Part shown: positions 12,610 through 23,230 of the stretch, in pieces
Layout of the letters: every line of letters starts with the position of its first letter
Numbering within the stretch: position 1 is the first letter of the stretch
Assembly (NCBI GenBank): GCA_027579435.1
Contig: JANBPK010000939.1
Coordinates: 29,359 to 93,358 of the forward strand
Length of the DNA stretch: 64,000 nt
Direction of reading: 5' to 3'
DNA from: Candolleomyces eurysporus
Taxonomy: Eukaryota > Basidiomycota > Agaricomycetes > Agaricales > Psathyrellaceae
Notes under the pieces: model-generated
What the model was told of the DNA's origin: nothing
Seen by the model: only the letters and a program-made list of their open reading frames with translations
The model's database searches: none
Translations under genes and position numbers: made by a program

Positions 12610-12923
12610 AAGGTTCAGACTTTGATCAAGCTTGCGTTCTTCTTGTGTGTTGCCCTGCAGGCGTCTGTGCAGACGTTGAGGCTGTTAGTAAGTTTCTTAT
12701 TATGCTAGTTCAGATGTTTATGGATCGGTTGAGCTGACATGGTTGTGCTGTATGAATAGGTCCAAGTCCACAGTCATTGGGACTGGGTGTAAGCCAGGCT
12801 CAGCCACAGTGTCTGTCAAAAGTGCGTGNCCCCCGTCGGTTGACGTGATATCGTATCTAACGTGATCTCTCGAAGATGGCGTCGTGTCGGTCGCTGCGTA
12901 TAACTTCCAAGCTAACACTGGAA
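12610..12923 (+). pseudogene. truncated DUF4360 gene, copy A
   Basis: Matches the first three exons of the intact DUF4360 gene at 18371-19397. The start codon is changed from ATG to AAG (12610-12612). The signal-peptide exon is otherwise recognisable, and the second exon has an N at 12829. The sequence stops matching at about 12920, in the middle of exon 3, where copy B begins. With the start lost and more than half the protein absent, this is a dead copy made by the tandem duplication breakpoint. Confidence 0.85.
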
Positions 12924-13454
12924 CTTGCCTTGGAGAGTAGAGCACCCAAAAAAAGGATAAACTCAACCAATGGAAGAATTCACTTGTAGATGGCTCCGGG
13001 ATGTGGGCAGGAATTGTGGAACCGCACAGGATTCAACCGTCACGGTGTTTAGCGCCTTGCATTAAGCGGAGCTTAAAATGTGACCATACGTGGCGCCAAG
13101 GATCGCCCCATGGCACCTATACCTATGAATATTTCGTGTCAGCAAAGCTGATGCTTAATGTGTACTCATAGCTCCTTGAGAGCATTTGCCAGTTTGTATT
13201 ACCGACCGATTGAACTTAGTCCGAACTCCTCCACACTTTGTTGCAGATATCTGGACTGCCATCAATAGTCATCTTCTCTCTGGTTTTCTCCTGATGCATC
13301 ACACGTTCCACCTTATCTGGCATCGGGAAACACAATCAGGATATTTCAGTACTGATCCACGAGGCAGCGGGTGTACCTGCACGTGCTCGCGAGGTTCGGT
13401 GTGTCGTGGGTTTAATATGCATATCTAGTATTCAAGTGTAACAGGCTGCTTGAA

Positions 13455-13885
13455 CGGGGCGTCGAGAAATCCGTAGAGCTCGACGGCCTCTCGGCAGAAT
13501 CAAAGGTAGCTCAGCTGTTCAGTGAGGAGAAGAGGCAAAGATACTCTGGGAAGTGCGAATAAGCTGCGCGTTTGCCATTGCCTGCTTCACCCAAACCCTT
13601 CACGCCGACTGGGTCTCTGCATTTAGCAGTAGGTACGGAATCGTACTAATTTTCATGTTTTTTGTGTTTCATTGCCATCAGGTCTCTGTGTTCATCCTTT
13701 TCCCGGTTCGTCGCCGACCGGCATGGAAGAGGAATCGAAGAGAAGTTCTCTTTGTCGCAAGATGCAAGCTGACCTTATTTGCTCTCGTCATCCTGGGCGC
13801 CATACTAGTCTCCGTATTGCAACTATCGAGAAGAGAACTTGTAAATTGCATGTCTTTCAGCATCACTGAAAGACTTGTAGGCTGA
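13455..13885 (+). pseudogene. membrane-protein gene fragment, copy B
   Basis: Counterpart of the fragment at 7775-8235. Here a single frame from 13553 to 13885 contains a candidate N-terminal hydrophobic segment (CAFAIACFTQTLHADW), a second hydrophobic stretch and a clear 17-residue helix LFALVILGAILVSVLQL. No recognised domain is present. It may be an expressed short membrane protein or relic exons; the two copies do not agree on one frame, which favours relic. Confidence 0.4.
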
Positions 13886-14266
13886 CAATTGAATATCAGC
13901 GCATATAATTGCATTTTCGCCGCTGACGGAAGATTATAGTTGCCAGTAATCGCTGGCAAGTGATACGCCATGTACCTGTGCTTGTCAGAGTTCCATTGGT
14001 TTAGTGATGCATAATCTTTCATTTTCACACATCACGGAGTCGGTCAAAACTGAAAATACCCAATTATAAGTTATAATTGGGTGGTTTCAGTTTCCCAGAG
14101 CCATCGATAGATATGATCGTTGTCATGGCGCACTGGCACAATGTCGAGCTGCACTTTGATTAGTATTTAATCAATGAAGGACACGAGGTTGAAGAAGGTA
14201 ATAGATCCTCAACACCTAGTTCTTGCCACTTGCCTACCTGGAAACCGCCAAGCAGGTGCAATGCAA

Positions 14267-15983
14267 ATGTGTCTTCTCCCACAATTCCGGTCGTGGAGTG
14301 TCTCCAACTATTTCACCGAGTACATCAACTGGAAATCGATAAAAGACGACGTCCCTCGATTAAATGGGTCGCCAAGGGTCAGCGACAGGTTGCTGAGTGA
14401 TTCGGCAACGTGCATATTCCTCGCCGTTATGTCAGGTTTTGTCCTTTCTGTGAGTTCGACCCACACTTCGCTGACCCCTTTCCTCCTCTCTATTCCTAGG
14501 GGTACTCGCAGGAACGTCATTCATGATCATTAGGTTGATTGGTCAATCGAATAAGATTTGCCGAAATCTTCCTCCTGTGAAACATAGAACAAGCGCTTAT
14601 GCTCTCGGAAGCCTCGTCTTGTTCCTGCTTTTTGCTACTGGAACCATCATCTACTGCGTGAAGATTACCCTGTTGATAAAGAAGGTATTGTGTTTGATCA
14701 GGACGGTCGAGATGGATGCTGAGGGGGGCTACGTTGCGAAACCTTTGTGGTGTAACGGGAAGAGCTTCATCGGTGCGCCAGAGCCGACGAAGGGTTACTT
14801 TCATAATTTAAGCTATGGAGATACTCTTGATTATGCGCTGTGTTTTGCGTTTGGGACCAAAGCTCAGCTTGTTTTGCTTATTGCAGATGGCCTTTTGGTA
14901 AGGTATTCTTCTTCGTCATCATAATATCCCAGAGGCTGACCTCCCGTCTTTCTCTCCTTTCTTTGATTCAGGTATACCGATGCTATCTCGTCTACATTGA
15001 TAAAAGAGCGGTTTATATACCCGTTTTTGTTATCTATGCCAGCTGCGTCAGTGAGTACGAATTGTGTTACAGGAGGACATACGTATATTCAAATATTCAA
15101 GTAATCTCGATGATAGAAGTATATCCTACTCTCCAATTCCAGGACGACCCCATTGTTCAACAAAGCACCCCAAAGGAATCGAGTTTACCATGCTTCGAGA
15201 GGTAGCAGAGTTTTATCTGCTGCCGCTATGGTTCGCCACATCTCTCATCACAAACATTCTAGTCACCGGCTTCATTGTTTCTCGTATTTTCCGTCAACCG
15301 ACCCTCACTCCTGAGACCACTTGCACCGCGTAGGTTATATTAAACTTTGGCGGTCAGTTCACTGAATCGACCCGGAACATTCAGGCGGCAGCCGCGCGAC
15401 AGCGATGGGCAAGTCCCCGAAGACGATGGTGGAGGTAGTGCAGGAGAAGGAGACGAGGGGGTCAGACAACGCTTGTCGATGCCAAATTGGACTCTTCGTT
15501 TCTGGCGTCAATGCAGAAAAGATAGCAGGTGGAACTTGCGGTCTTTGTATACCCGATTTATCGTCATACTTATTGAAGCTGCCATANCCCCCCGCACTGT
15601 GTGGCATCGCTGCAGTGATTGCATTCTACTATGGGTTAGGATTCTACCAGCGTGTTGGCCCGCGAAGTTTGGGTCAGCAGGTGGTTATGCGACTTTTCTT
15701 GACGCTTTGGCTTGGGACTAGCGTATGTGCTTTTTTATCATATGTACCGATCCCATTTATTTCATCTTACACAGGCCTTGGCTCCGCAACTCATCGCTAT
15801 TCACACCTTACAGAGGAGGCAGCGCTCCATGCTTGGAGTCAGTTCACTAAAATGCGGCGTGGGACGAAGGAGATACCTCAGCTAGAGCCTATAGTGTTCA
15901 GAGATGCACATGGCATTGGGACACAAACAACGAACGAAGAGGAGTTCACCATCGATCTCGAGTCCCCGGGTTTGTCCAGATAG
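14267..15983 (+). CDS. multi-pass membrane protein of unknown family, copy B
   Basis: Paralogue of the gene at 8497-10231, most residues identical. It can start at the ATG at 14267, aligned with copy A's start, or at 14261. Exons match copy A. The candidate intron near 14450-14500 carries a 1-nt insertion relative to copy A, which is tolerable in an intron. Copy B lacks one base of a C-run before GIEFTMLREVAEFYLL (about 15165) and one G near 15856, so neither copy gives one clean conceptual protein without choosing between them. An N at 15587 lies inside the exon ahead of a C-run. The tail reads TTNEEEFTIDLESPG before TAG at 15981-15983. Confidence 0.55.
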
Positions 15984-17031
15984 CAGGCAGAGTATCTTTG
16001 AATTGTCAGAGTCCCAGCGAGAGCCGTCGTAGAGATGACCGAAAGTCTAGATAGCGAAACACGCTCGATCTTTTGTAGCTTGTGTGTATTAGTGCACATA
16101 ACACATTCAATTGCACGTCACTCGACAAATACTTCCGGAAGCCCCTTCGACAATTATTTCTCAATTTGTGGGATATACTTAGGGATGCGTTCTATGCAGA
16201 GACTGATCGAATGTTCAGCGGGAATTTTCTATTCGTTTCCTCAGGGAAGCATCTGAGAAGGCGCTCAAGAATCTACCTTCCAGCACAGAGTCGGATCCTC
16301 GCGTCCAAGAACTTGCCAAAGAGTTTGAAGACCACTGGCACAAAACCGGCGGACATGCTGCAGGCAGTAACACAGACAATATTACGCCATTTTAGCGTCC
16401 TAATAAACACTCAGGCTACAGAACCGCGGACATGGCTCCCCCTTGGCTGAGTCGGCCTGGGTCCAGAATAAATCGGCGCGCTCCCACGTAGGGCGTGGGA
16501 CTAAGGTATCAACCAAGGCGCCCTTCGCGTTAACGCTGAAGTTAACGCTCATTGAAAATTCCGACTTTCCGAGTCATCCTTCGCCAGGGTTTAACTTTCT
16601 CAGCTAGAGAGACTTGGGCTTCCTTTGAGATCCCAGGGATCACAAATTATTTTCCAAGACGNTTCGAGCCTGAGCAGGGTCGTCCACNGAATCCCGCGGG
16701 CACCACTCTGCCGAGCGCNGGCAGGCACCATCTGATGTCGCCCGTGTCGCAGCCTCGTCGGTTGGAGAGCATCCGGTCTACTCAATTCCTTCACGAAGTG
16801 GGCTGCGGGAAGGCGGTGATTCTTATCAATTCACTATATATGGTCATACCGAAAGTCCGTCGAAGCCATCAATTATGTCGTGGGCGCTGCCGCATGTTTG
16901 GAGCAAACTGACTCGAACGTGTCACGGTCACACGACGCGTTCATAAATATATGAGCGCGAACGCGTCTCTCCATCATTCATTCCACCACCACCACTTCTA
17001 ACCTCTAACAACTTCTAAGCCCACTTCAACC

Positions 17032-17606
17032 ATGCCTATTGCTCACCTTGCCATCCACACCAAGGATCTCGAGACGATCACGTCCTTTTACGAGGCAGCT
17101 CTGGCCCCTCTGGGCTACAAAGAGCGCATGCGGTTCCATGACGGGGCTGTTCGCGGGTACGGAGCATCCAAATACGACGCCGACTTTTGGATCACCAGCA
17201 AGCAGGATGCGAACGTACCCGAAGAGTTCAAGGGCAAGCCCGTTGGAGGATGGGGTGGCCCAGTCCACATTGCGTTCCATTGTAAGACGAGAAACCAAGT
17301 GCGGGCTTTCTATGACGCTGCCATGTACGTCGTTCTTCATCCATCCTTCCTCCCTGCCGAATGATGCTCATTGTTTTGGTTTTCAGGGCGAATGGGGCCA
17401 AGTGCAACGGTCCTCCTGGACTACGCCCTCAATACTTCTTCGCCTACTACGGGGCCTTTGTCTGGGACGCGGAAGGAAGGAACATTGAAGCTGTCTGCGT
17501 GAGGCCGGGATTCTGGGCAGAGGAGTGGGGTGTCCTTGGTTGGACTGGTGTGCTCGCTGTTGCCGCTGCCGGTGCGGGGTACTTGTGGCAGAACTACTTT
17601 GCGTAG
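17032..17606 (+). CDS. VOC (glyoxalase/bleomycin-resistance fold) protein with C-terminal membrane anchor, copy B
   Basis: Exons 17032-17324 and 17387-17606; the 62-nt intron sits at the same codon as in copy A. The protein is intact and nearly identical to copy A. Differences concentrate in one surface segment: SGYNVDFWVSSMEDSNIPEE in A against SKYDADFWITSKQDANVPEE in B. The metal-binding and core residues and the C-terminal hydrophobic anchor are unchanged. The upstream 100 bp, including the ATAAATATATG box at about 16945, is conserved, so both copies probably use the same promoter. Confidence 0.88.
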
Positions 17607-18370
17607 ATTCCAGCAGGGCTGATACTTGGCATCGTCGAGATGAAAACATTCTGTTAGTCCGATCATTATATCTGCTACTTACTTCTTCACCTTGAGGATT
17701 GTACTGTCTTGATAGTCGTCTTTTTTTGGACTCTGTAATATAGATCGCCGTTTGATCTACCCACAGGATTTTCGAAATCAACACGTTCGGAGGCTTTCTA
17801 CCATGTGGCCTGGATCACACAGGCCCATTTAGCAGTTCGCCCTGAGGCCATCATTCCCCGGTATTAACCACAGTTCTCTTTCAACCTGCTCCCTTCTGTT
17901 CGGTGGAACCTCGTAAAACCTCAGCCATCGGTCTGGCTCGCATTTTGGCGCCACAGCACTGTCATCGATGAGCAAAGTGGCTCTCGGAAGCCCGAGATTG
18001 AGGCCCCATATCAGAGCGCCCATCGCCAAGCTCAAGTTCCCCCACCATGTCAAGCAATGGGAATGAACTGAAGTACATGCATCCGCACATCTTCTATTCA
18101 CAAACACCGGTATTAAGAGGGCTCTATGGTCCCATGAACCTGCCTCAAGTTCTCGCGGAAGCATTTTATGCGTCCTCGATGATTTTAGGCCTCTTAGAAC
18201 CACCTAATTCTCCGAGGCGGAGTGCTGCTTCCTTGAACCTTCCCCACAATTGACATTGTTCCAGAGCGCTCATTGTGGTTGTAATGTACGAATGGAGCTG
18301 CGAAATCCGTACTTAAAGGCCTGGCTCGAGCTTGGCTGCGCCTCCGCACTTCCCCGCTCCTCGAGAAGAG

Positions 18371-19397
18371 ATGGTTCAGACTTTGATCAAGCTTGCGTTC
18401 TTCTTGTGTGTTGCCCTTCAGGCGTCTGCGCAGACGTTGAGGCTGTTAGTATATTTCTTACTGCGCCGGTCCAGGTATTTGCGGATGGCTTGAGCTGACA
18501 TGATTTACAGGTCCAAGTCCACAGTCCTTGGGACTGGGTGTAAGGCAGGCTCAGCCACAGTGTCTGTCAAAAGTGCGTGCCCGTCGATTGACATGATATC
18601 GTTGATTTTATCTAATGTGATCTCGAAGATGGCGTCGTGTCTGTCGCTGCGGATAACTTCCAAGCTAACGCTGGACCCGGGGTTCCAATCTCTTCCAATA
18701 GGAAGAACTGCCAGGCTGCTTTGACGGTGGAGTAGGTGTCTAAACGACGTGAAGCGGTAGATGACTCTGACCATCCATCCAGTATCCCAGCTGGCTACCA
18801 GTTCGCTTTCGGAGAAACGAAACTGGTGAGTTTGCGATCTCAATGGAGTTTTCCAGATCAGGACTGAGTGTTCGTCTTCCGTGCCATTAGCCTGCCCAGG
18901 TTAAAGCGGACCAAGGTGTCCAAGTCACAGTGGGCAGCGAGTACTATTGTAAGCTCCTCTCACCGATTCACCGAATGACATGTTTTTCTCACCCAACGAA
19001 CCACAGTCCAGGGTACCTTATCCGGGGATCAAGACACTGCAACGGTCCCAGGAGGAACTTCGGGTGAGTAAACGCCGACTCGCCCTCCTCATGCCCGACC
19101 GATATGTATGCAGAGCTAACATAAACAATGATTATCCACTATAGGCACCGTCACGCTTGTCAATGAGTACGCTCCGAAAGCCTGGAGCGCGTGCGGAGGA
19201 AGCCAGGTCGTCAACATCAACACGGCACTTCGTGCTAACAACTTTAATAATAAGGGGGCGTCAGGGTTCATTAAGACCAGGGGTAGTGTGGTACGTCTCT
19301 TACTAACCTACTTCTTGCGGCATGTCGCTGTTGTTTGTTCAAACTAACGATTCCCCTTGTTAAATAGGACACGAGCATCGTCTGGAAGAAGTGCTGA
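18371..19397 (+). CDS. secreted DUF4360 family protein
   Basis: Eight exons joined by GT-AG introns: 18371-18444, 18511-18572, 18629-18731, 18783-18825, 18900-18948, 19007-19063, 19145-19290 and 19368-19397. They give 564 nt, or 187 residues, the usual size for the family. The N-terminus is a signal peptide (MVQTLIKLAFFLCVALQASA, cut near QA/QT). DUF4360 signatures follow: VLGTGCKAGSATVSV, the Arg-Lys-Asn-Cys block SSNRKNCQAALTV, DIPAGYQFAF, VTVGSEYYFQGTLSG, and near the end WSACGGSQVVNINTAL and the closing DTSIVWKKC. The four conserved cysteines could form two disulfides. The family is secreted and common in fungi; its function is not known. The 5' third lies inside the duplicated block and the rest is unique sequence. 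Confidence 0.88.
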
Positions 19398-20855
19398 TTA
19401 GTTTTGAATACGCTCCGATTGTTCTCTCCTTGTACCTTGATGTCAATCTGTAGCATGCAAAGATAAAGTATAAGCACACGTCCGCAGGCCTTCAGGTTTG
19501 ACTCGTTCGTCGATCAAAAGATCACAAAGGCGAGAGTACTTGACTTTCAAGTAGGTCGGACCACGCAACGGCGTTAGCGGGAGACGCAAAACAGCGAGAC
19601 ATTGGGGGATACTGGTGAAGGACTGTTGGGCATTTGTTTAGGATATCTTGCACCGAAGAACCATAGGCTAGGCTCTCCGACATCGGTGCTGCGCGTAAGA
19701 ATCTCTGGCCTGCTTCGAATGTGGGCAGGTTTTCGTGATTTACATCTTATCTTATCTCATGCGCTGGCTTCGACGAACCGAACCCGACATTCGGTGCATT
19801 ACCTCTCCCTTCATCGTGCCCTATCAAAATAGTATCTGCTGGCGAGGTGAGCATAATACGCCTGACGAAAAACATACTGAAGGCAATATTAGAGGATAAA
19901 AAAGGAAACAAATGGGTACTGTGCTGAGCGACATCCAAAATAACCGAAGCAAAACCGGAGTCTTAGAGAGACAAAGTTACCGTAATGCAAGACCCAAGGA
20001 AAGAAACGAAATGCTGTGTATACATAAGGAAAGAGGCAAGAAGAGTTAGCACTACATGTTACCCAATACTGTACATGATTTTACATTGGTGAACGCTCTG
20101 GTGGACTGTGACAACACTGGGCACGTAGAAGGCGAGAGAAAAGTAGTTGATGTGGGATCAAGGGATCTAACTAAATGTGGGGTATAAAGTCATTCATCTC
20201 AGTTACTCTTATCCCTGCTCTCTCTCTGTCTGAGGCTTGGTAATTAGGTGCTTGGAGTTTGACTCTGAGTAGTTGGTTGCTAACACTTGCTGTCTCTCAT
20301 CATTGGCAGTCTATTTCCTAGATAACTTGAACAGTCAGAATACAAAGAACTTGTGGGTTGGAACACAATATGATAACTAAAAAACACATCCAGAACAAAA
20401 GGACACAGACACAGGAACAATGAGCTGAGAAGTGGAAAAGAAAAGATAAAAATGAGACACAAATGCAGGCACCAGATGCAGTCCATAGGTGAAATAATGC
20501 ACAAAAGCTCAACAGGCCATGTTTCAACACAAGGAGAAGCATGTACTGAGTTGGAGTTGAGGCCTGATCTGATAAATAAGTCAGGGAATTCCAGGGAGAA
20601 AAACTAACATTATTCAAGTAGGAAAAATAAATACACACAGGAGGATCATGCAAATTGTGTGTTGGGTGTGCCAAGTGTCCTGATCATTCTGGGATTTCTT
20701 CAACTGGAAGCAAGAGCATGAGTGAAAGGGAATTAAAGGCAAAGCAGGTGTTACAAACATCTTGACTTGCCAAAATACAGGTCTGAAGTAGGCAAATTGG
20801 GCCAAGATTGTTGCCCTGAAGGTTCCCCAAAATTGTACTAAGAAGTGAATGCACT
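19398..20855. other. gene-poor AT-rich intergenic stretch
   Basis: No reading frame with recognisable motifs. From about 20280 the DNA becomes A-rich on the plus strand and differs from the gene-bearing DNA around it. It leads directly into the 61-bp minisatellite. It may be a decayed transposon or an untranslated transcript region; nothing decides this. Confidence 0.5.
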
Positions 20856-21359
20856 GAATGACAAGAAATATAGGTTGATGAGAAAGCAGACTTACCCACT
20901 ATACAACAAATGAGCTGAATGGCAAGAAATTCAGGTTCATGAGGAAGCAGACTTACTTGCTGTGCAACAGATGAGCTGAATGGCAAGAAATTCAAGTTGA
21001 TGAAGAAGCAGACTTACAGGCTATACAACAGATGAGNTGAATGGCAAGAAATTCAGGTTCACGAGGAAGCAAACTTACATTCTATATGACAGATGAGGCG
21101 AATGGCGAGAAATTCCAACTCACAAGGAAGCAGACTTACATTCTATACAATAGATGAGCCGAATGGCAATAAATTCAGGTTCATGAGAAAGCAGACTTAC
21201 AATCTATAAAGCAAATGAGCTGAATGGCAAGAAATTCAGGTCCATGAGGAAGCAGACTTACTTCCTATAAAGCAGATGAGCTGCATGGCAAGAATCTCAG
21301 GTTCATGAGGAAGCAGACTTACCGACTATATAACAGATGAGCTGAATGGCAAGAAATTA
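20856..21359 (-). repeat. 61-bp minisatellite, 8 full units plus a partial ninth
   Basis: Units start at 20856, 20917, 20978, 21039, 21100, 21161, 21222 and 21283, with a partial one at 21344. The period is exactly 61 bp every time despite substitutions between units. Read on the minus strand, each unit contains a consensus splice donor (GTAAGTCTG) and, 42 nt on, CCATTCAG, a consensus acceptor. A 19-nt interval then precedes the next donor. An N at 21037 is in unit 3. Confidence 0.95.
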
Positions 21360-21728
21360 TCTGATTCAATCAAATCGTCTTACCGTCTGCCTTGTCAAAA
21401 CGGTTGCAATCAACATTGTCCATATGTGTTATCCACGGAACCACACAAATCGATCCGGATGAATGCAAGATGATTCAGCGAGATCCCGTATTCCGCAGGG
21501 TCGACGCCCAAGTGGCACACAATACGCCGCTCATCAGTATAAATGGCATCTCGGAAAACTCAACAGTTGGCCCACCTCAATCTCGCTGGTGCTCAGATGA
21601 CGAAAATGTATCATTTCCTCGCCCTCCTTGCTTGGCCCGCTATCTTCGTACACCGGCTTGGAAGGCAGTGTAAACCGGGTTCGACATCGTCGACTTCAAC
21701 TTCATACTCAGCACTTTCTCTCCTCTAA

Positions 21729-22658
21729 TCAAGATGAAGTTTGTCCAGCTACGCACCAAACAAGCCACCCTTGGTCCAAATACGTCCCAAGTTCCGTCTT
21801 TCCACATTTCGGACAGGTTTTTGCCAGTTCTTCGACCCATTCCCTCTTCACCAGCATGCTCATAATCAGTGCCTCACCTGCTGTAACCACAGACTCCCAA
21901 TCCTGAGCCTCGACTAATGTTCCATTGCTTGATCCTGCAATGCAATACCGCTTCTCGATGACACGCTCCTCGCCTACCTTTCCTCTGAAATGACCGACCA
22001 AGATGCGATGCAAGTCCTGATTGTGCCCCGTCTGGGTCAGAAACATTAGACGGAAATAATGGAAGATCTCGTCTCACCTCGTATCTGCGCACAATCGACA
22101 AAGGGAGGGTGAAGGTTTCGTCTAGCGCATCCGTGATTGTCAACGCGTTCGCGTCACTGTAGCCCACGGTCTTGGGAAGCCTCCGATTGAACAGTCGATT
22201 CGCTTCCATAGTTATTAGCAACAGTTCATACAAGAGCAAGGTCCTACCTTGCGCAGCGGCGTATTGATGGATAATCAAGTCTCCTGCCACGTTGTTGAAT
22301 GTCGCTCCGTGGCCGATGGAGAAGTTGCTGCTATGTGAAAGCATCTGAGGGTCGCATGGTGCAGGCTCTAACGGTGGCCGCAACCCTATCAAGTAATCCG
22401 TCGCTGTAGACGAATGAATGGAGACTCACGCTCTTCGCCGCTAGGCGGACTGCCAATATTCTGGCCCTGGCGCAGAAAACCTCGGCGCATCGTCGACGGA
22501 GAGGCTACGCGCGCGCTCTTGCCCTTGCCCTTAGACGGAGTGCGAGTACGATCAACCGACATGTCGAAACGACGTTCAATGATTGGGGGCGAAAAGAGAG
22601 ACTTGGGCGAAGTGTAAGCAAGGGCAGCTATCTGTGACGGTGGATGCCTGTCAGGCAC
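21729..22658 (-). CDS. fungal ubiquitin-like (ULD-type) domain protein
   Basis: Three exons: 22430-22658 (or from the in-frame ATG at 22562), 22078-22385 and 21729-22016, with introns of 44 and 61 nt and a clean open frame of 242-274 residues. The N-terminus is basic and Ser/Pro-rich. Next comes FSIGHGATFNNVAGDLIIHQ, a short conserved motif seen at the start of many agaricomycete NLR-like and related proteins. A ubiquitin-like fold domain follows: DALDETFTLPLSIVRRYEDL, HRILVGHFRGKVGEERV, EAQDWESVVTAGEALIMSML. A C-terminal CPKC pair could bind metal. No NACHT or kinase domain is attached. The family assignment rests on motif memory. Role unknown; a link to fungal self/non-self or immune-like proteins is inference. 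Confidence 0.7.
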
Positions 22659-23230
22659 AAGGCGGCCAGTACGTATTGCTGATATGCGTAGTCGCTCGAT
22701 AGATCGAGGGTTTGGGCACTGGTCGGATGATTCGCACCGTCACAAGACTAATTGAATGTTCTCGAAGCTGTTCACGGGCCAAGAGTGACTGACTGAGCTT
22801 CGTCATTCAATCAGATATTAATACATTGTAAAATCTCCGACATTTCCAATTGAGAGCAAGGTGAAACGCCGGAGAGGTATTAAAGCCTCGAGGCATGATG
22901 CCATTCCGCAGACATGAAGACACCTTGTCCTCGACGCACCCCTAGCTAAATATGGCGAGGTTTCCACGTGTTGTGTAGTTTGGCGCCGACCGAGTGCTAA
23001 TATGCCAGTGCACGGATGTAAAGCTGCCTCCGTAAGATACCAGAGCGCCGAGATAGAGGCGACATTAACGAGGTGACCGATGAAAGGGAGTTGTCGTATA
23101 GGCGGAGTTGCTTCAAGTCGAAAGAATCGCCGGTGAGGAGGGCAAGATGAGGTGAGACGAGCTTGATGATACGAGCAACCCAGTTGATCAAGCACATCCA
23201 GGCAATTGACAGGAACAACGACATTCCAAC

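Larger units (their letters stand above)
7300..12923 (+). repeat. segmental tandem duplication, copy A
   Basis: First of two adjacent copies of a block of about 5.6 kb. Matching landmarks in order with copy B are: the stretch near 7330-7450 (12960-13085 in B), the TM fragment 7849-8235 (13553-13870), the membrane gene 8497-10231 (14267-15983), the VOC gene 11286-11855 (17032-17606) and the 5' part of a DUF4360 gene 12610-12920 (18371-18670). Differences are mostly single substitutions and small indels. The right end falls inside the DUF4360 gene. The junction to copy B is at about 12923-12927, where sequence resembling 7300 onward resumes. Confidence 0.9.
12927..18674 (+). repeat. segmental tandem duplication, copy B
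   Basis: Second copy, collinear with copy A from its first base. It is about 120 bp longer because of small indels. Beyond about 18674 the sequence is unique and supplies the rest of the DUF4360 gene that copy A lacks. Ns at 15587, 16662, 16688 and 16720 all fall in copy B, several beside homopolymers. Confidence 0.9.

Noticed and set aside
17829..18203. 124-residue minus-strand frame, also partly present at 12093-12344
   Set aside because: Conserved only because the whole block is duplicated; no motifs, and the two copies differ in length and frame ends.
20280..20995. Overlapping minus-strand frames beside and within the minisatellite
   Set aside because: They have low-complexity Ser/Leu/Phe content, run into the repeat units and show no family motif.
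20856..21359. Possible CRISPR array
   Set aside because: Units are contiguous 61-bp repeats with no unique spacers, in a eukaryotic genome.
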